The notes beneath the pieces were generated by a model. That model worked only from the letters and a program-made list of their open reading frames with translations, was not told the DNA's origin and ran no database searches. From positions 372,001-436,000 of the forward strand of contig JAANYP010003256.1 in the NCBI GenBank assembly GCA_020465985.1: a DNA stretch of 64,000 bases, given 5' to 3'. The translations under genes were made by a program, and so were the position numbers. The stretch is from Centrapalus pauciflorus. Taxonomy: Eukaryota > Streptophyta > Magnoliopsida > Asterales > Asteraceae. Within the stretch, counting starts at the first letter, position 1, and every line of letters begins with the position of its first letter. This document shows positions 1 through 8,174 of this stretch, one piece after another.

Positions 1-470
1 CAAATCATAACGTCTTATTAAATTTTCTTGTTTAATTACATTGAAAGGAAATCTATTGACACTGTTTTTTCAATTTGGGTAACAAGGTAACCGTATCGGA
101 TTAAAAGGTAAAAACAATTGACATGACAGTTTGTTTATTGAATCAACAATTTTTTAAATTCTAATATCGCTTAATTATTTTTAAATTTGTTTAAAATAAC
201 AAGATTTTATCAAAAAGTACTTTTAAATTGCACAAAATAATGCAGATCATATAACAATTAAACTGTCATTTCTGTAAAAGAATTAAGTGGACAAATAAAT
301 TGTCACGTCTGTAATTTTTACCTTTCAATCTGATATAGTTATCTTGATTGACTTGATTTAAAAATATGTTACCTTCATTAGAAAAAAAATTAGTATGTTA
401 CCCAAATTGAAAAAACTATGACAGTAGATTTTCTTTTGACACAACTAACCGTTGTTTTTTGCTCGTTTGT
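1..470. other. AT-rich non-coding DNA
   Basis: No gene or snoRNA block is recognised. Two related AT-rich stretches in opposite orientation (about 60-110 and 300-440, around TTTTTCAATTTGGGTAAC and its complement) suggest remains of a small inverted-repeat element. Confidence 0.4.
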
Positions 471-471
471 A

Positions 472-541
472 CTTTGTAGCACAGCTATGACTCAAAACGA
501 TTCCATTTTAGTAACTGGAAGGCGATCTTAAGGAATACGCA
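472..541 (-). ncRNA. H/ACA hairpin for 25S UAUGACUC/CUUAAGG (copy 1)
   Basis: Guide arms CCTTAAG and GAGTCATA are intact; the lower stem survives with G-T pairs; ACA (complement of 475-477) is present. It belongs to a third partial unit at the left edge. Confidence 0.7.
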
Positions 542-614
542 TGAACAAATCAATCAATAAAAGTCTTTAAATAATAGTTTTTGTTATGGGGAGAAACCAT
601 TTGGGGAAATAAAA

Positions 615-726
615 AAGATAGATCAGATTTCTGGCTTGAATTTTTCTCAAAAGAGAAAAATTTTTAATTGAGCGCTCAGTTATTTCAGATTCGATCATCT
701 GGGAAAATAATCATCATATCCATCTT
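615..726 (-). ncRNA. Box C/D snoRNA, orphan type (copy 1)
   Basis: 8-bp stem AAGATGGA/TCTATCTT, box C ATGATGA (complement of 711-717), box D CTGA (complement of 623-626). Target unknown. Confidence 0.75.
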
Positions 727-1161
727 CTTCTTTTTTTAAAAAGAAAACATCATTTCTAACGAAAAAATGTCTAAACAAATCTTTAATAATTCTATTGAGT
801 TCAATAAACAAAAATAAACTTGTTAACTAAATAAACGGGATATTGATGATGTTGGCACTGGACAACAGCAAGGAAGTCAAAATATAAACACAAAAAATAC
901 ACAGAAAAAATACACAGAAAAATAGTTCGAAGGCTATATAAAAATGTTCCATTTTAATCTCAAACACAACTTTCTTCATCTTCGGTCTGTTTCGAACTTA
1001 CACGAAGACTACTCTTGAAAAAGATGAAGACAATAGAAGAATGTTAAAAAGAAATGAGAGTGAACACAAAATCACATAAACACACCATATCCTATTCAAT
1101 TTAAAATTACAATGATGAACCTTAAACAATTTTGGTTCACAACATTTATTTCTTTCAACAT

Positions 1162-1194
1162 GACTAATCACACACTTTCACGATGATACCAATC
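1162..1194 (-). ncRNA. Conserved hairpin block of unknown type (copy 1)
   Basis: GATTG(GT)ATCA/TGATTAGTC fold on the minus strand; partner of 4185-4217. Pairing is kept by G-T substitution. Function not recognised. Confidence 0.35.
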
Positions 1195-1247
1195 ACTAAA
1201 TTTATTTTTTGAAATGTAAATATATTACCATCCAATTTAAAAAATAT

Positions 1248-1327
1248 GTGCCTCAGATAGTCGATCAATCATCAATGTATGATCAGTCGGTAATTCCAAC
1301 TTAAAAATTTTCTTTCCTCATTGGCAA
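1248..1327 (-). ncRNA. snoR77: snoR77-type box C/D snoRNA (copy 1)
   Basis: Stem TGCC/GGCA; C box ATGAGGA (complement of 1315-1321), D' CTGA, C' TGATGA and D CTGA (complement of 1253-1256) are all present in order. The guide before D', TGGAATTACCG, pairs with the universally conserved 18S CGGTAATTCCA. The plus-five rule picks the U of GGUAA, the site of yeast snR77 and plant snoR77. Confidence 0.85.
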
Positions 1328-1369
1328 CACTTTAACAATCTCCAAACAATTATAATTATTTTCTAGAAC

Positions 1370-1522
1370 ATATGTAATCGCAAAAGACGGCTCCATGAAC
1401 GCAAAAAAATAAGCGGTTCACAGGTTCCTATAAAATGCGAAAGCAACAAAAGATTGTTTTTGGTTCAATCATAGCATCATCGGTCACTGCACATTTGGCT
1501 ACCGGTGACGTGGCATCAAACC
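1370..1522 (-). ncRNA. Box H/ACA snoRNA, two-hairpin type (copy 1)
   Basis: Hairpin 1 (GGTT/AACC base, GTCAC/GTGAC upper stem), H box AAAACA (complement of 1455-1460), hairpin 2 (TCGCA/TGCGA base, GTGAACCGC/GCGTTCAT upper stem), then ACA (complement of 1373-1375) three nt from the end. About 153 nt, normal for the class. H box and upper-stem changes relative to copy 2 preserve the consensus, which supports selection on the RNA. Confidence 0.85.
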
Positions 1523-1744
1523 TCATAAACAAAAATATACATAAATCTATACTACTATATAATATATTTACCACATTGGTCTTAAAAACAAGTCATGTTG
1601 CATAATGTACAACTAATTAAAAAGCAAAACGGCTGAATTTTAAGAGGTACCAACCTTTAATGGAAAACATAAGATGAAAAAAGATTCAATTGAAATTAAA
1701 TGATAAAACGAACCAATGTTTCAAAGGAAGACAAGGCGAAGAAG

Positions 1745-1843
1745 ATTACTCAGATGGCAATTGAATTAATTAGGTTCGATTCTGCCAGCTGAGTTTCCTC
1801 AACTTTAAAATCAGAAGAGGGAGCTTTTTATCTTCATCGTAAC
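1745..1843 (-). ncRNA. Box C/D snoRNA, 18S AGAGGGAGC guide (copy 1)
   Basis: Stem GTTAC/GTAAT; C box ATGAAGA (complement of 1831-1837); D box CTGA (complement of 1750-1753); D' guide GCTCCCTCT as in copy 2. Confidence 0.72.
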
Positions 1844-1911
1844 ATCCTCGCTTGCAACATGAATCTTAAGGAAAAAACAAAACAAAGTTTAATTGATTGA
1901 TAAGAGGGATA

Positions 1912-2013
1912 AGGCTCAGTTCAGCGGGAATATCGACACGCAAACAAATCTCAATTGAGAGATGCCTGCATTCCGGTCTGTTGAGCTTGAATTTTCCGAG
2001 TCATCACCGCCAT
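1912..2013 (-). ncRNA. Box C/D snoRNA, 25S CUGUUGAGCUUGA guide (copy 1)
   Basis: Box C GTGATGA (complement of 2001-2007) and box D CTGA (complement of 1916-1919), with a GGC/GCC closing stem. The guide TCAAGCTCAACAG is identical to copy 2. Confidence 0.82.
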
Positions 2014-2394
2014 CTCTCCATCAAACAATATTAAAAAACATTCTAAAGAAAAATCTAAAGAACATACACATGAAAAAACATGACAGGTTCTCCCTGCACC
2101 ACCACAAATGCATCAAAATTCCCATATTCAACATGCACAAACAAACAAACAAACAATATAAATTAATACAAAAATAAAATGATTTAATATGAAAAAAACC
2201 TACAATACCATCTACTTAGGTTTATTATGAAAAAACTAACATTTTTACGTTTTCAAACCAAAACCTGATAAACAAACTAAATAACAAATTGAAAACTAAC
2301 ATGTTTCTCAAAAGAAAAACCGAGGCATCCAAAAACACTTTCAAACCTAAACCCCATACAACTCTGAAACACCGAGACGATAAACAAAATCATA

Positions 2395-2540
2395 AAGATG
2401 TTGCAGAAAATTATAGGTTCAATGAACATTGAAGTTACCTCGAATCCATCGATTGTTGCAGGAGAAAGAAGATTCTCAAAAGGATAACCCTAAAGAGAAA
2501 CCACAAATACAGATACAAGCCATAGAAGTATGTATCTGGT
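2395..2540 (-). other. Conserved spacer with hairpin and splice-like site (copy 1)
   Basis: Partner of 6475-6613. It keeps the CAGATACA/TGTATCTG hairpin, the TTTAGGGTTATCC motif and GAG-GTAACTT. Confidence 0.4.
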
Positions 2541-2541
2541 T

Positions 2542-2610
2542 CGATGAAGCGCGGCTATGACTCAAAACGCTTCCATTTTAGCATCTGGAAGGCGATCTTA
2601 AGGGCTGCGC
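2542..2610 (-). ncRNA. H/ACA hairpin for 25S UAUGACUC/CUUAAGG (copy 2, ACA lost)
   Basis: Stem and both guide arms (CCTTAAG and GAGTCATA) are kept and the lower stem is strong. The trinucleotide at the ACA position reads TCA (complement of 2545-2547), so 3' end formation may fail. Confidence 0.65.
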
Positions 2611-2681
2611 ATGAACAAACAATAAAAAAGACTTTTAATAGTTTCTGTTATGATAGAGAGAAACCATTTGGGGAAATAAAA

Positions 2682-2792
2682 AAGTTAGATCAGATTTCTG
2701 GCTTGAATTTTTCTCAGAAGAGAAAAACTTTAATTGAGCGCTCAGATATTTCAGATTCGATCATCTGGGGAAATAATCATCATATCCATCTT
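2682..2792 (-). ncRNA. Box C/D snoRNA, orphan type (copy 2)
   Basis: Box C ATGATGA (complement of 2777-2783) and box D CTGA (complement of 2690-2693). The closing stem is slightly weakened (TCTAACTT). The long plus-strand frame here (2544-2951) overlaps both snoRNAs and is chance. Confidence 0.7.
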
Positions 2793-3197
2793 CTATTTTT
2801 TTTCCAAAAAAGAACATCATTTATAACAAAAAGATGTATACAAATCTTTGATAAATATAGCTTACTAAAAAGCTATAAACTTCAAAATGAAAAATTAAAG
2901 ATTCAGAAATCAATATTGCATCGGCTCATACACAACACCTACCAAATATAAAGATTGCTTGTAATCAGTATTTCGATGCAGAAAAACCCAAAATTAACTA
3001 TAAGCATAATGATAAAAATAAAAAAATATTTTTCATAACATATATTCTTGTTTTAAGAAAAGATTAAACAAACTAAAACACTAAAATCACATAAATAAAT
3101 AGTCTATACACAATAAACTTAAAAATTAATTTCAACAAAAAAAAACATTGAAAAATATTTTCAGAACATAAAAGTTTTAATCATAAACATAAATGCA

Positions 3198-3278
3198 ACA
3201 CTCAGGATGAAAAGGACTTGTTGATGTAATAAAAATCAAAGATTTTTCAATCTCAACGCAACATCCTCATCATTGTGG
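3198..3278 (-). ncRNA. U18: Box C/D snoRNA U18 (copy 1)
   Basis: Box C ATGATGA (complement of 3267-3273), box D CTGA (complement of 3202-3205) and the 14-nt guide to 25S GATGAAAAGGACTT are identical to copy 2 at 7633-7713. Confidence 0.85.
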
Positions 3279-3374
3279 AAAACAATGAAATGAAACCACT
3301 TTCCGAAATCTATAGTTCAAAAAACTCAAAATTTTTATGTCAAAACAATACGAGATTACGAGCCATCTTCATGT

Positions 3375-3423
3375 ATTTTAACTTGCCTCTGATGGGAGTC
3401 AAACCCGTAACCTCTCACTTACA
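3375..3423 (-). mobile_element. 5'-truncated tRNA-derived SINE
   Basis: The minus strand holds a box B-like GGTTTGACTCC followed by AGAGGCAAGTTAAA, as in the SINE at 41233-41397. It is flanked by near-perfect 14-bp duplications (3361-3374 and 3424-3437, one mismatch). The matching spacer of the other unit (near 7780-7800) has only one copy of the target site, so the insertion came after the cluster duplicated. Confidence 0.7.
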
Positions 3424-3650
3424 AGCTATCTTCATGTCTTACTTAAAAGAAGCTATAAATCACAATACAAACAATTAGTAAATGATTTGTTATTAAAATA
3501 ATGAATCGATTCAAAATTACCGATGAAATCATTATGATGTTATCCTAAACATCAAATGCGCACATCAATTATGTTTATAACAGAGGAATCATAAAAAAGA
3601 AAGTTTAACAAAAAAACGAAAGATGAAATATTTTAATTGCACAAAAGCAA

Positions 3651-3725
3651 GCATTCAGAATGAGTAGGAGGTTTGCAATTCCATTCATGAAATAAATCGG
3701 AATAATTAAACAATCATCATTATGC
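3651..3725 (-). ncRNA. Box C/D snoRNA, 25S GAUGAGUAGGAGG guide (copy 1)
   Basis: GCAT/ATGC stem; box C ATGATGA (complement of 3714-3720); box D CTGA (complement of 3655-3658). The guide CCTCCTACTCA matches copy 2 and complements 25S rRNA. Confidence 0.85.
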
Positions 3726-3869
3726 TCGCTTTCAACATCAATTTCGCTAACCAAAACATATATAATATCAGAGAAATAGGGTTAAATACGAATGTAAACC
3801 ATCAGATAAGATGAAGACAATATAAAAAGCTCCCTCTTCTGATTTCAATGATAAACCCAAAACAATTTA

Positions 3870-4142
3870 TGGGGCGTTTGGTTCGCTGGAATCTGAAAGA
3901 ACCTGGCAGAAAAGGAATGAATTTTCCATTCTGATGGGTTGTTTGGTATTCCAAATGAATGGAATGACCATTCCACATTTTAAAAAAACACCCCTTTTGA
4001 AGGAATGACCATTCCATAGCAAAATAGAAGGAATTTAAATTCCATTTTGATTCAGACACATTCCATTCCTTCCAGAATTCCATTCCTTTGACATACTCCA
4101 TTCCATTCCATTCCGTCAGATTCCAGCGAACCAAACGGCCCC
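3870..4142. mobile_element. Tourist/PIF-Harbinger-like MITE
   Basis: The termini TGGGGCGTTTGG and CCAAACGGCCCC form imperfect inverted repeats that continue inwards (TTCGCTGGAATCTGA/TCAGATTCCAGCGAA). The flanks are TTA at 3867-3869 and 4143-4145. The interior repeats GGAATG/CATTCC. It interrupts the conserved block that is continuous near 1110-1195. Confidence 0.75.
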
Positions 4143-4184
4143 TTAGGGTTTAATTGGAAAAAAAGGTATTGTTTCTTTCCACAT

Positions 4185-4217
4185 GACTGATCACAACCTT
4201 TCCCGATGATACCAATC
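4185..4217 (-). ncRNA. Conserved hairpin block of unknown type (copy 2)
   Basis: The minus strand folds as GATTG(GT)ATCA/TGATCAGTC. Copy 1 (1162-1194) has the same fold with changes that keep pairing. No C/D boxes are seen. It could be part of an H/ACA RNA or a processing element. Confidence 0.35.
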
Positions 4218-4270
4218 ACAACGTTTATTTTTGAAATGTAGATATATGTTACCATCAAAATTTAAAAATC

Positions 4271-4350
4271 ATGCCTCCGATAGTCGATCTATCATCAATG
4301 TATGATCAGTCGGTAATTCCAACTTAAATATTTTCTTTCCTCATTGGCAA
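4271..4350 (-). ncRNA. snoR77: snoR77-type box C/D snoRNA with mutated D box (copy 2)
   Basis: This copy keeps the C box (ATGAGGA), D' (CTGA), C' (TGATGA) and the guide TGGAATTACCG complementary to 18S CGGTAATTCCA. The terminal D box, however, reads CGGA instead of CTGA (complement of 4276-4279). Since box D is needed for 15.5K/NOP58 assembly, the copy may be weakened or dead. Confidence 0.72.
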
Positions 4351-4392
4351 CAATTTAACAAACTCTTAACTATTAAAATTACTATCTAGAAA

Positions 4393-4543
4393 ATATGTAA
4401 TCGCAAAAAACGGCTCTATGAACGCAAAAATTAGCAGTTCACAGGTTCCTATAAAATGCGAAAGCCACAAAAGATTGCTTTCGGTTCAATCATAGCATCA
4501 TCGGTCAATGCACATTTGGCTACCGCTGACGTGGCATCAAACC
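4393..4543 (-). ncRNA. Box H/ACA snoRNA, two-hairpin type (copy 2)
   Basis: Minus strand, 5' to 3': hairpin 1 is closed by GGTT/AACC with upper stem GTCA/TGAC. The H box is AAAGCA (complement of 4476-4481). Hairpin 2 has lower stem TCGCA/TGCGA, an internal loop, and an upper stem near TGTGAAC/GTTCAT. ACA ends the RNA (complement of 4396-4398, three nt from the 3' end). All four landmarks agree with copy 1 (1370-1522). I could not place the pocket sequences on rRNA. Confidence 0.82.
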
Positions 4544-5060
4544 AAAAAAACAATGACATACGTAAATCTATACTACCATATAATACATTTACCATCAAAG
4601 TATATTAAAATTTGAGTAAGCCCCTCTTTCATTTTATTCAGATAAGTCTCTAGACCAATTAAAACACATAAAATAAGTGCAAAGGTAACTTGCAATCTGC
4701 TAGGCAGGTTACCGTGCTTAATTTATTTTGCAAAAAACAATCAAATTATAAAACTTTTTCGACAAAGTTTTCGGTTCAATCATAGCATCATCGGTCAATG
4801 CACATTTGGCTACCGCTGACGTGGCATCAAACCAAAAAAACAATGACATACGTAAATCTATACTACCATATAATACATTTACCATCAAAGTATATTAAAA
4901 TTTGAGTAAGCCCCTCTTTCATTTTATTCAGATAAGTCTCTAGACCAATTAAAACACATAAAATAAGTGCAAAGGTAACTTGCAATCTGCTAGGCAGGTT
5001 ACCGTGCTTAATTTATTTTGCAAAAAACAATCAAATTATATAACTTTTTCGACAAAGTCC
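4481..5060. repeat. Tandem duplication, two 290-bp copies
   Basis: Positions 4481-4770 and 4771-5060 agree almost perfectly; I see one internal mismatch (4751 versus 5041), plus the last two bases. The duplication starts inside the H/ACA snoRNA and runs into spacer DNA. Near-identity marks it as recent. Confidence 0.95.
4771..4833 (-). pseudogene. Duplicated lone 5' hairpin of the H/ACA snoRNA
   Basis: This is a copy, by the 290-bp tandem duplication, of the 5' hairpin of the snoRNA at 4393-4543. The H-box position reads AAAACT here instead of AAAGCA, and no 3' hairpin follows, so a functional H/ACA RNA is unlikely. Confidence 0.7.
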
Positions 5061-5787
5061 GACAGTCATTTTATTTTTTCGATTAAGTCCCCCATTCATT
5101 TTATAATTCATTCTGATTTTTAAATTCTCAATTACAACTTATTTCTTTTATACAAACGAAAAATGATACAATTAATTATTTATTTCTATTCAGAAAAAAT
5201 GATGAGCCTATCCACTTTTAAGTTGTAATCGTAAACATATAATATAGTTATTTTCGATTGGAAAACAAAATGGATTATCGTAATTTTTTAATATTTCCAA
5301 ACAAAAAAACTATTGTCTGAAAAATAAAAACATCGTCCTTTTTATAATTATAATTATAATTAACCAATGAAATATCATATATCATTTAATCAAAATATAA
5401 ACATCCAAAGTAAATACCAAAAAAATTAAATCTTAAGAAATTAATAAAATCGAGAATAAATATTTTATTATAATTGAAGGACTTGATCGAAAAGCTTTTA
5501 TACTTTAATTTTTTTTACAAAATAGGTTTAACCAAGTTAACCTATTATAACAAGTTGAAGGATAATTTCAAAAGTTAAGCAGTTCGAAGACTTATCAGAA
5601 ATAAAATATATATAATGGGGACTTAATCGAAAAAAATTTAATACTTTGATGGTTTTTTGCATAATTTTCCTTATAAACAATAAGGATCAAAGAAACATAC
5701 ATAAATTTATAGCAGACTAGTTATACAAATCAAGTAAATCTAAAAAAAACATAAAAGAAGAATGAAATTGAAGTCAAGGCGAAGAAG

Positions 5788-5886
5788 ATTACTCAGATGG
5801 CAATTGGATTAATTAGGTTCGATTCTGCCAGCAGAGTATCCTCAACTTTGGAATCAGAAGAGGGAGCTTTTTATCTTCATTGTAAC
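5788..5886 (-). ncRNA. Box C/D snoRNA, 18S AGAGGGAGC guide (copy 2)
   Basis: The terminal stem GTTAC/GTAAT encloses a C box in the form ATGAAGA (complement of 5874-5880) and box D CTGA (complement of 5793-5796). An internal CTGA acts as D'. The sequence before D', GCTCCCTCT, complements the 18S rRNA motif AGAGGGAGC (9 nt plus a wobble). Copy 1 at 1745-1843 keeps all of these elements. Confidence 0.72.
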
Positions 5887-5971
5887 ATCCTCGCTTGCCA
5901 CATAAATCTACACTGCATTGCTCCTAAGATAACTTATTAGTAACTAAGCTCAAATGATTGATATGAGGATA

Positions 5972-6073
5972 AGGCTCAGTTCAGCGGGAATATCGACATG
6001 CAAACAAATCTCTATTTAGAGATGCCTGCATTCCAGTCTGTTGAGCTTGAATTTTCCGAGTCATCACCGCTAT
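5972..6073 (-). ncRNA. Box C/D snoRNA, 25S CUGUUGAGCUUGA guide (copy 2)
   Basis: Box C GTGATGA (complement of 6061-6067) and box D CTGA (complement of 5976-5979) are followed by GCC, giving a short closing stem. The first guide, TCAAGCTCAACAG, complements 13 nt of the conserved 25S rRNA stretch CTGTTGAGCTTGA. It is followed by a D'-like CTGG. The partner at 1912-2013 has the same architecture. Confidence 0.82.
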
Positions 6074-6474
6074 CTCTTCATCAAACAAAATTAAAATAAA
6101 TTTTAAAGAATAATTCAAAGAACATACATTTGAAATTTTATGAGATTTGCGATATACATATATACATATATATATAGGAGGTTTATGATTTTCTAGCAAT
6201 GCATCGTGAAAAAAAAAAACAAACCAACAATGTAAATTCATACAAAATAAAAGGATTTACTATGGAAAAAAACCAACGATACTATCTTATATTTATTTAT
6301 AAGATAAAAAGGGTTTAACATGTTTCCATATTTTTTATGTTTTCAAACCTAAACATAAACAAAACTCAATTAACATGTTACCCACAAGAAATACCGAGGC
6401 AATCAACAACACTTTCAAAGCTAAACCTCATAAAACTCTGAAACACCAAAACGATAATCAATAATCATACAGAT

Positions 6475-6613
6475 GTTGCAGATATTTATAGGTTTAACGA
6501 ACATTGATGTTACCTCAAATCAATCGATCCTTGCAGGAGAAAGAAGATTCTCAAAAGGATAACCCTAAAGAGAAACAACAAAAACAGATACAAGCCATGG
6601 ACATATGTATCTG
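6475..6613 (-). other. Conserved spacer with hairpin and GTAAC splice-like site (copy 2)
   Basis: This block is conserved with 2395-2540 although it is not a recognisable snoRNA. Next to the preceding ACA box it has an 8-bp perfect hairpin (CAGATACA/TGTATCTG). It also has TTTAGGGTTATCC (telo-box-like), a pyrimidine run TTTCTCCTGCA, and a GAG-GTAACATC donor-like site on the minus strand. It may be a host-transcript exon or an internal promoter element; which one cannot be told from sequence. Confidence 0.4.
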
Positions 6614-6616
6614 GTT

Positions 6617-6686
6617 GAATGTAGCGCAGCTATGACTCAAAACGCTTCCATTATAGTAATTAGAAGGCGATCTTAAGGTCTGCGCA
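6617..6686 (-). ncRNA. H/ACA hairpin guiding 25S UAUGACUC-UN-CUUAAGG (copy 3)
   Basis: The minus strand folds as a lower stem GCGCAG/CTGCGC and an upper stem CGCCTTC/GAAGCG, followed by ACA three nt from the end (complement of 6620-6622). The internal loop holds CCTTAAG on the left and GAGTCATA on the right. Together these complement the conserved 25S rRNA sequence TATGACTC-TC-TTAAGG, leaving a U unpaired for pseudouridylation. This is the site served by yeast snR191 and human U19. Only this single 3' hairpin is clear; a 5' hairpin and H box are not convincing. Confidence 0.78.
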
Positions 6687-6754
6687 TGAACAAATCAACC
6701 AAAACAAATCAATCAATAAAAGAATTTTAAGAGTTTTTATTTGGAGAAATAAAA

Positions 6755-6866
6755 AAGATAGATCAGATTTCTGGCTTGAATTTTTCTCAAAAGATTAAAA
6801 TTTTAATTGAGCGCTCAGTTATTTCAGATTCGATCATCTGGGGAAATAATCATCATATCCATCTTT
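6755..6866 (-). ncRNA. Box C/D snoRNA, orphan type (copy 3)
   Basis: The terminal stem AAGATGGA/TCTATCTT is intact over 8 bp. Box C ATGATGA is the complement of 6850-6856 and box D CTGA of 6763-6766. Same guides as the other three copies; target unknown. The partly overlapping 65-codon plus-strand frame is chance. Confidence 0.75.
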
Positions 6867-7065
6867 TTTTAAAAAAAAGAGCATCATTTCTAACAAAAAA
6901 ATGTCTACAAATCTTTAATAAATATAGCCTGTCAAAAAAAGCTATAAACTTCAAAAAGAAAAATGAAAGATAAACAATAATCATACCAGGCTGCGCTTGA
7001 AAAAATCAATCAATAATCATACCGGCTGCGCATGAACAAAAGGCCATAGACGTCTCTATCTGGTT

Positions 7066-7121
7066 CGATGTTGCGCAGCTATGACTCAAAAAGCTTCAAT
7101 TATAGTAATTGGAGAGAAAAC
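7066..7121 (-). pseudogene. Truncated H/ACA hairpin (copy 4 of the 25S loop guide)
   Basis: The 3' arm of the hairpin is kept, including GAGTCATAGCTGCGC and an ACA (complement of 7069-7071). The 5' arm with CCTTAAG is gone, so only half the guide pocket survives. Two stray copies of the missing stem arm (GGCTGCGC) lie nearby at about 6989-6997 and 7023-7032, suggesting deletion or rearrangement of the upstream copy. Confidence 0.6.
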
Positions 7122-7137
7122 ATTTGAAAAAATAAAA

Positions 7138-7248
7138 GAGATAGATCAGATTTCTGGCTTGAATTTTTCTCAAAAGAGAAAAACTTTAATTGAGCGCTCA
7201 GTTATTTCAGATTCGATCATCTGGGGAAATAATCATCATATCCATCTT
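7138..7248 (-). ncRNA. Box C/D snoRNA, orphan type (copy 4)
   Basis: An 8-bp terminal stem (minus-strand AAGATGGA with TCTATCTC, one pair weakened) encloses box C ATGATGA (complement of 7233-7239) and box D CTGA (complement of 7146-7149). An internal CTGA could serve as D'. The most repeated block in the locus (four copies), it is about 110 nt long. I could not match either guide (before D: TTCAAGCCAGAAAT) to rRNA. Confidence 0.72.
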
Positions 7249-7632
7249 CTAGTTTTTTAAAAAAAACATCAATTGTAACGATAAAATGTCTACAAATCTT
7301 TAATAAATATAGCCTATTGAAAAAGCTATAAACTTCAAAAAAAGAATTAAAGATTCAGAAATCAATATTGCATTGGCTCATACACAACACCTACATGATT
7401 TAAAGTGTGCTTGTAATCAGTATTTCAATGCAAAAAACCCAAAATTAACTATAAGCGTATTGATAAAAATAAAAAAATTTACTTTTCATAAAAACATAGT
7501 CTTGATTAAGCCAATATTTAACAAAGTAAAACACTAAAATCACATAAAAAATAGTCTTTACAAAATAATTTCAAATAAAAATATTGGAACGTATTTTCAA
7601 AACATGAAAGACTAATCTTAAAAATAAGTGTA

Positions 7633-7713
7633 ACACTCAGGATGAAAAGGACTTGTTGATGTAATAAAAATCATTGATTTTTCAATCTCAACGCAACATC
7701 CTCATCATTGTGC
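7633..7713 (-). ncRNA. U18: Box C/D snoRNA U18 (copy 2)
   Basis: Box C ATGATGA (complement of 7702-7708) and box D CTGA (complement of 7637-7640) are joined by a short CAC/GTG stem. The guide before box D, AAGTCCTTTTCATC, pairs over 14 nt with the 25S rRNA sequence GATGAAAAGGACTT. The plus-five rule selects the A of GAUGA, the residue known to be guided by U18 (A649 in yeast 25S). Copy 1 is at 3198-3278. Confidence 0.85.
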
Positions 7714-7973
7714 AAAACAATGAAATGAAACTACTTTTCAAAATTTATAGTTCATGGAACTAGAAATTTTATGTCAAACAATACGAGTGATCTTCATGTC
7801 CTACTTAAAACATGCTATAAATCTCAATACAAACAATTAGTAACATATGAAATCATTATGATGGTATCCTAAAAATCAAATGTGCACATCAATTCTGTTC
7901 ATAACAGAGGAACCATAAAAAAGAAATATAACAAAAAAACGAAACATGGAAGAATTAAATAGCAGACAAGCAA

Positions 7974-8048
7974 GCATTCAGAATGAGTAGGAGGTTTGCA
8001 ATTCCATTCATGAATTAAATCGGAATAATTAAACAATCATCATTATGC
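7974..8048 (-). ncRNA. Box C/D snoRNA, 25S GAUGAGUAGGAGG guide (copy 2)
   Basis: Terminal stem GCAT/ATGC encloses box C ATGATGA (complement of 8037-8043) and box D CTGA (complement of 7978-7981). The sequence just upstream of box D, CCTCCTACTCA, is complementary to the conserved 25S rRNA sequence TGAGTAGGAGG. By the box D plus five rule the target would be the A of GAUGA. Its near-identical partner lies at 3651-3725. In this array it is the first full-length snoRNA after the promoter. Confidence 0.85.
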
Positions 8049-8174
8049 TCGCTTTCAACATCAATTTCGCTAACCAAAACGTATATTAAATCGGAAAAAT
8101 AGTGTTGAATACGAATGTAAACCATCAGAAAACATGGATCAATACATCAGTTTATCACAGCTTTACAAAAAAGC

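Larger units (their letters stand above)
472..8110 (-). other. Tandemly duplicated polycistronic snoRNA locus
   Basis: Conserved blocks of 70-150 bp recur in the same order at about 1110-3760 and 4150-8050, separated by AT-rich, diverged spacers. On the minus strand the blocks have box C (RTGATGA) near one end and box D (CTGA) near the other with short terminal stems, or H/ACA hairpins with a final ACA. Several have 9-14 nt complementarity to 18S or 25S rRNA next to box D or in the hairpin pocket. This matches plant snoRNA clusters, which are co-transcribed and cut from one precursor. No long reading frame is conserved between the copies, so the host transcript is probably non-coding. The block at 472-726 is a further partial copy, so the array may continue left of the window. 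Confidence 0.88.

Noticed and set aside
2544..2951. 135-codon plus-strand frame as a protein gene
   Set aside because: It covers an H/ACA hairpin and a C/D snoRNA on the other strand; sister copies do not keep the frame and it has no domain.
3802..4258. Minus-strand frames rich in WNGME
   Set aside because: They arise from GGAATG/CATTCC repeats inside a MITE.
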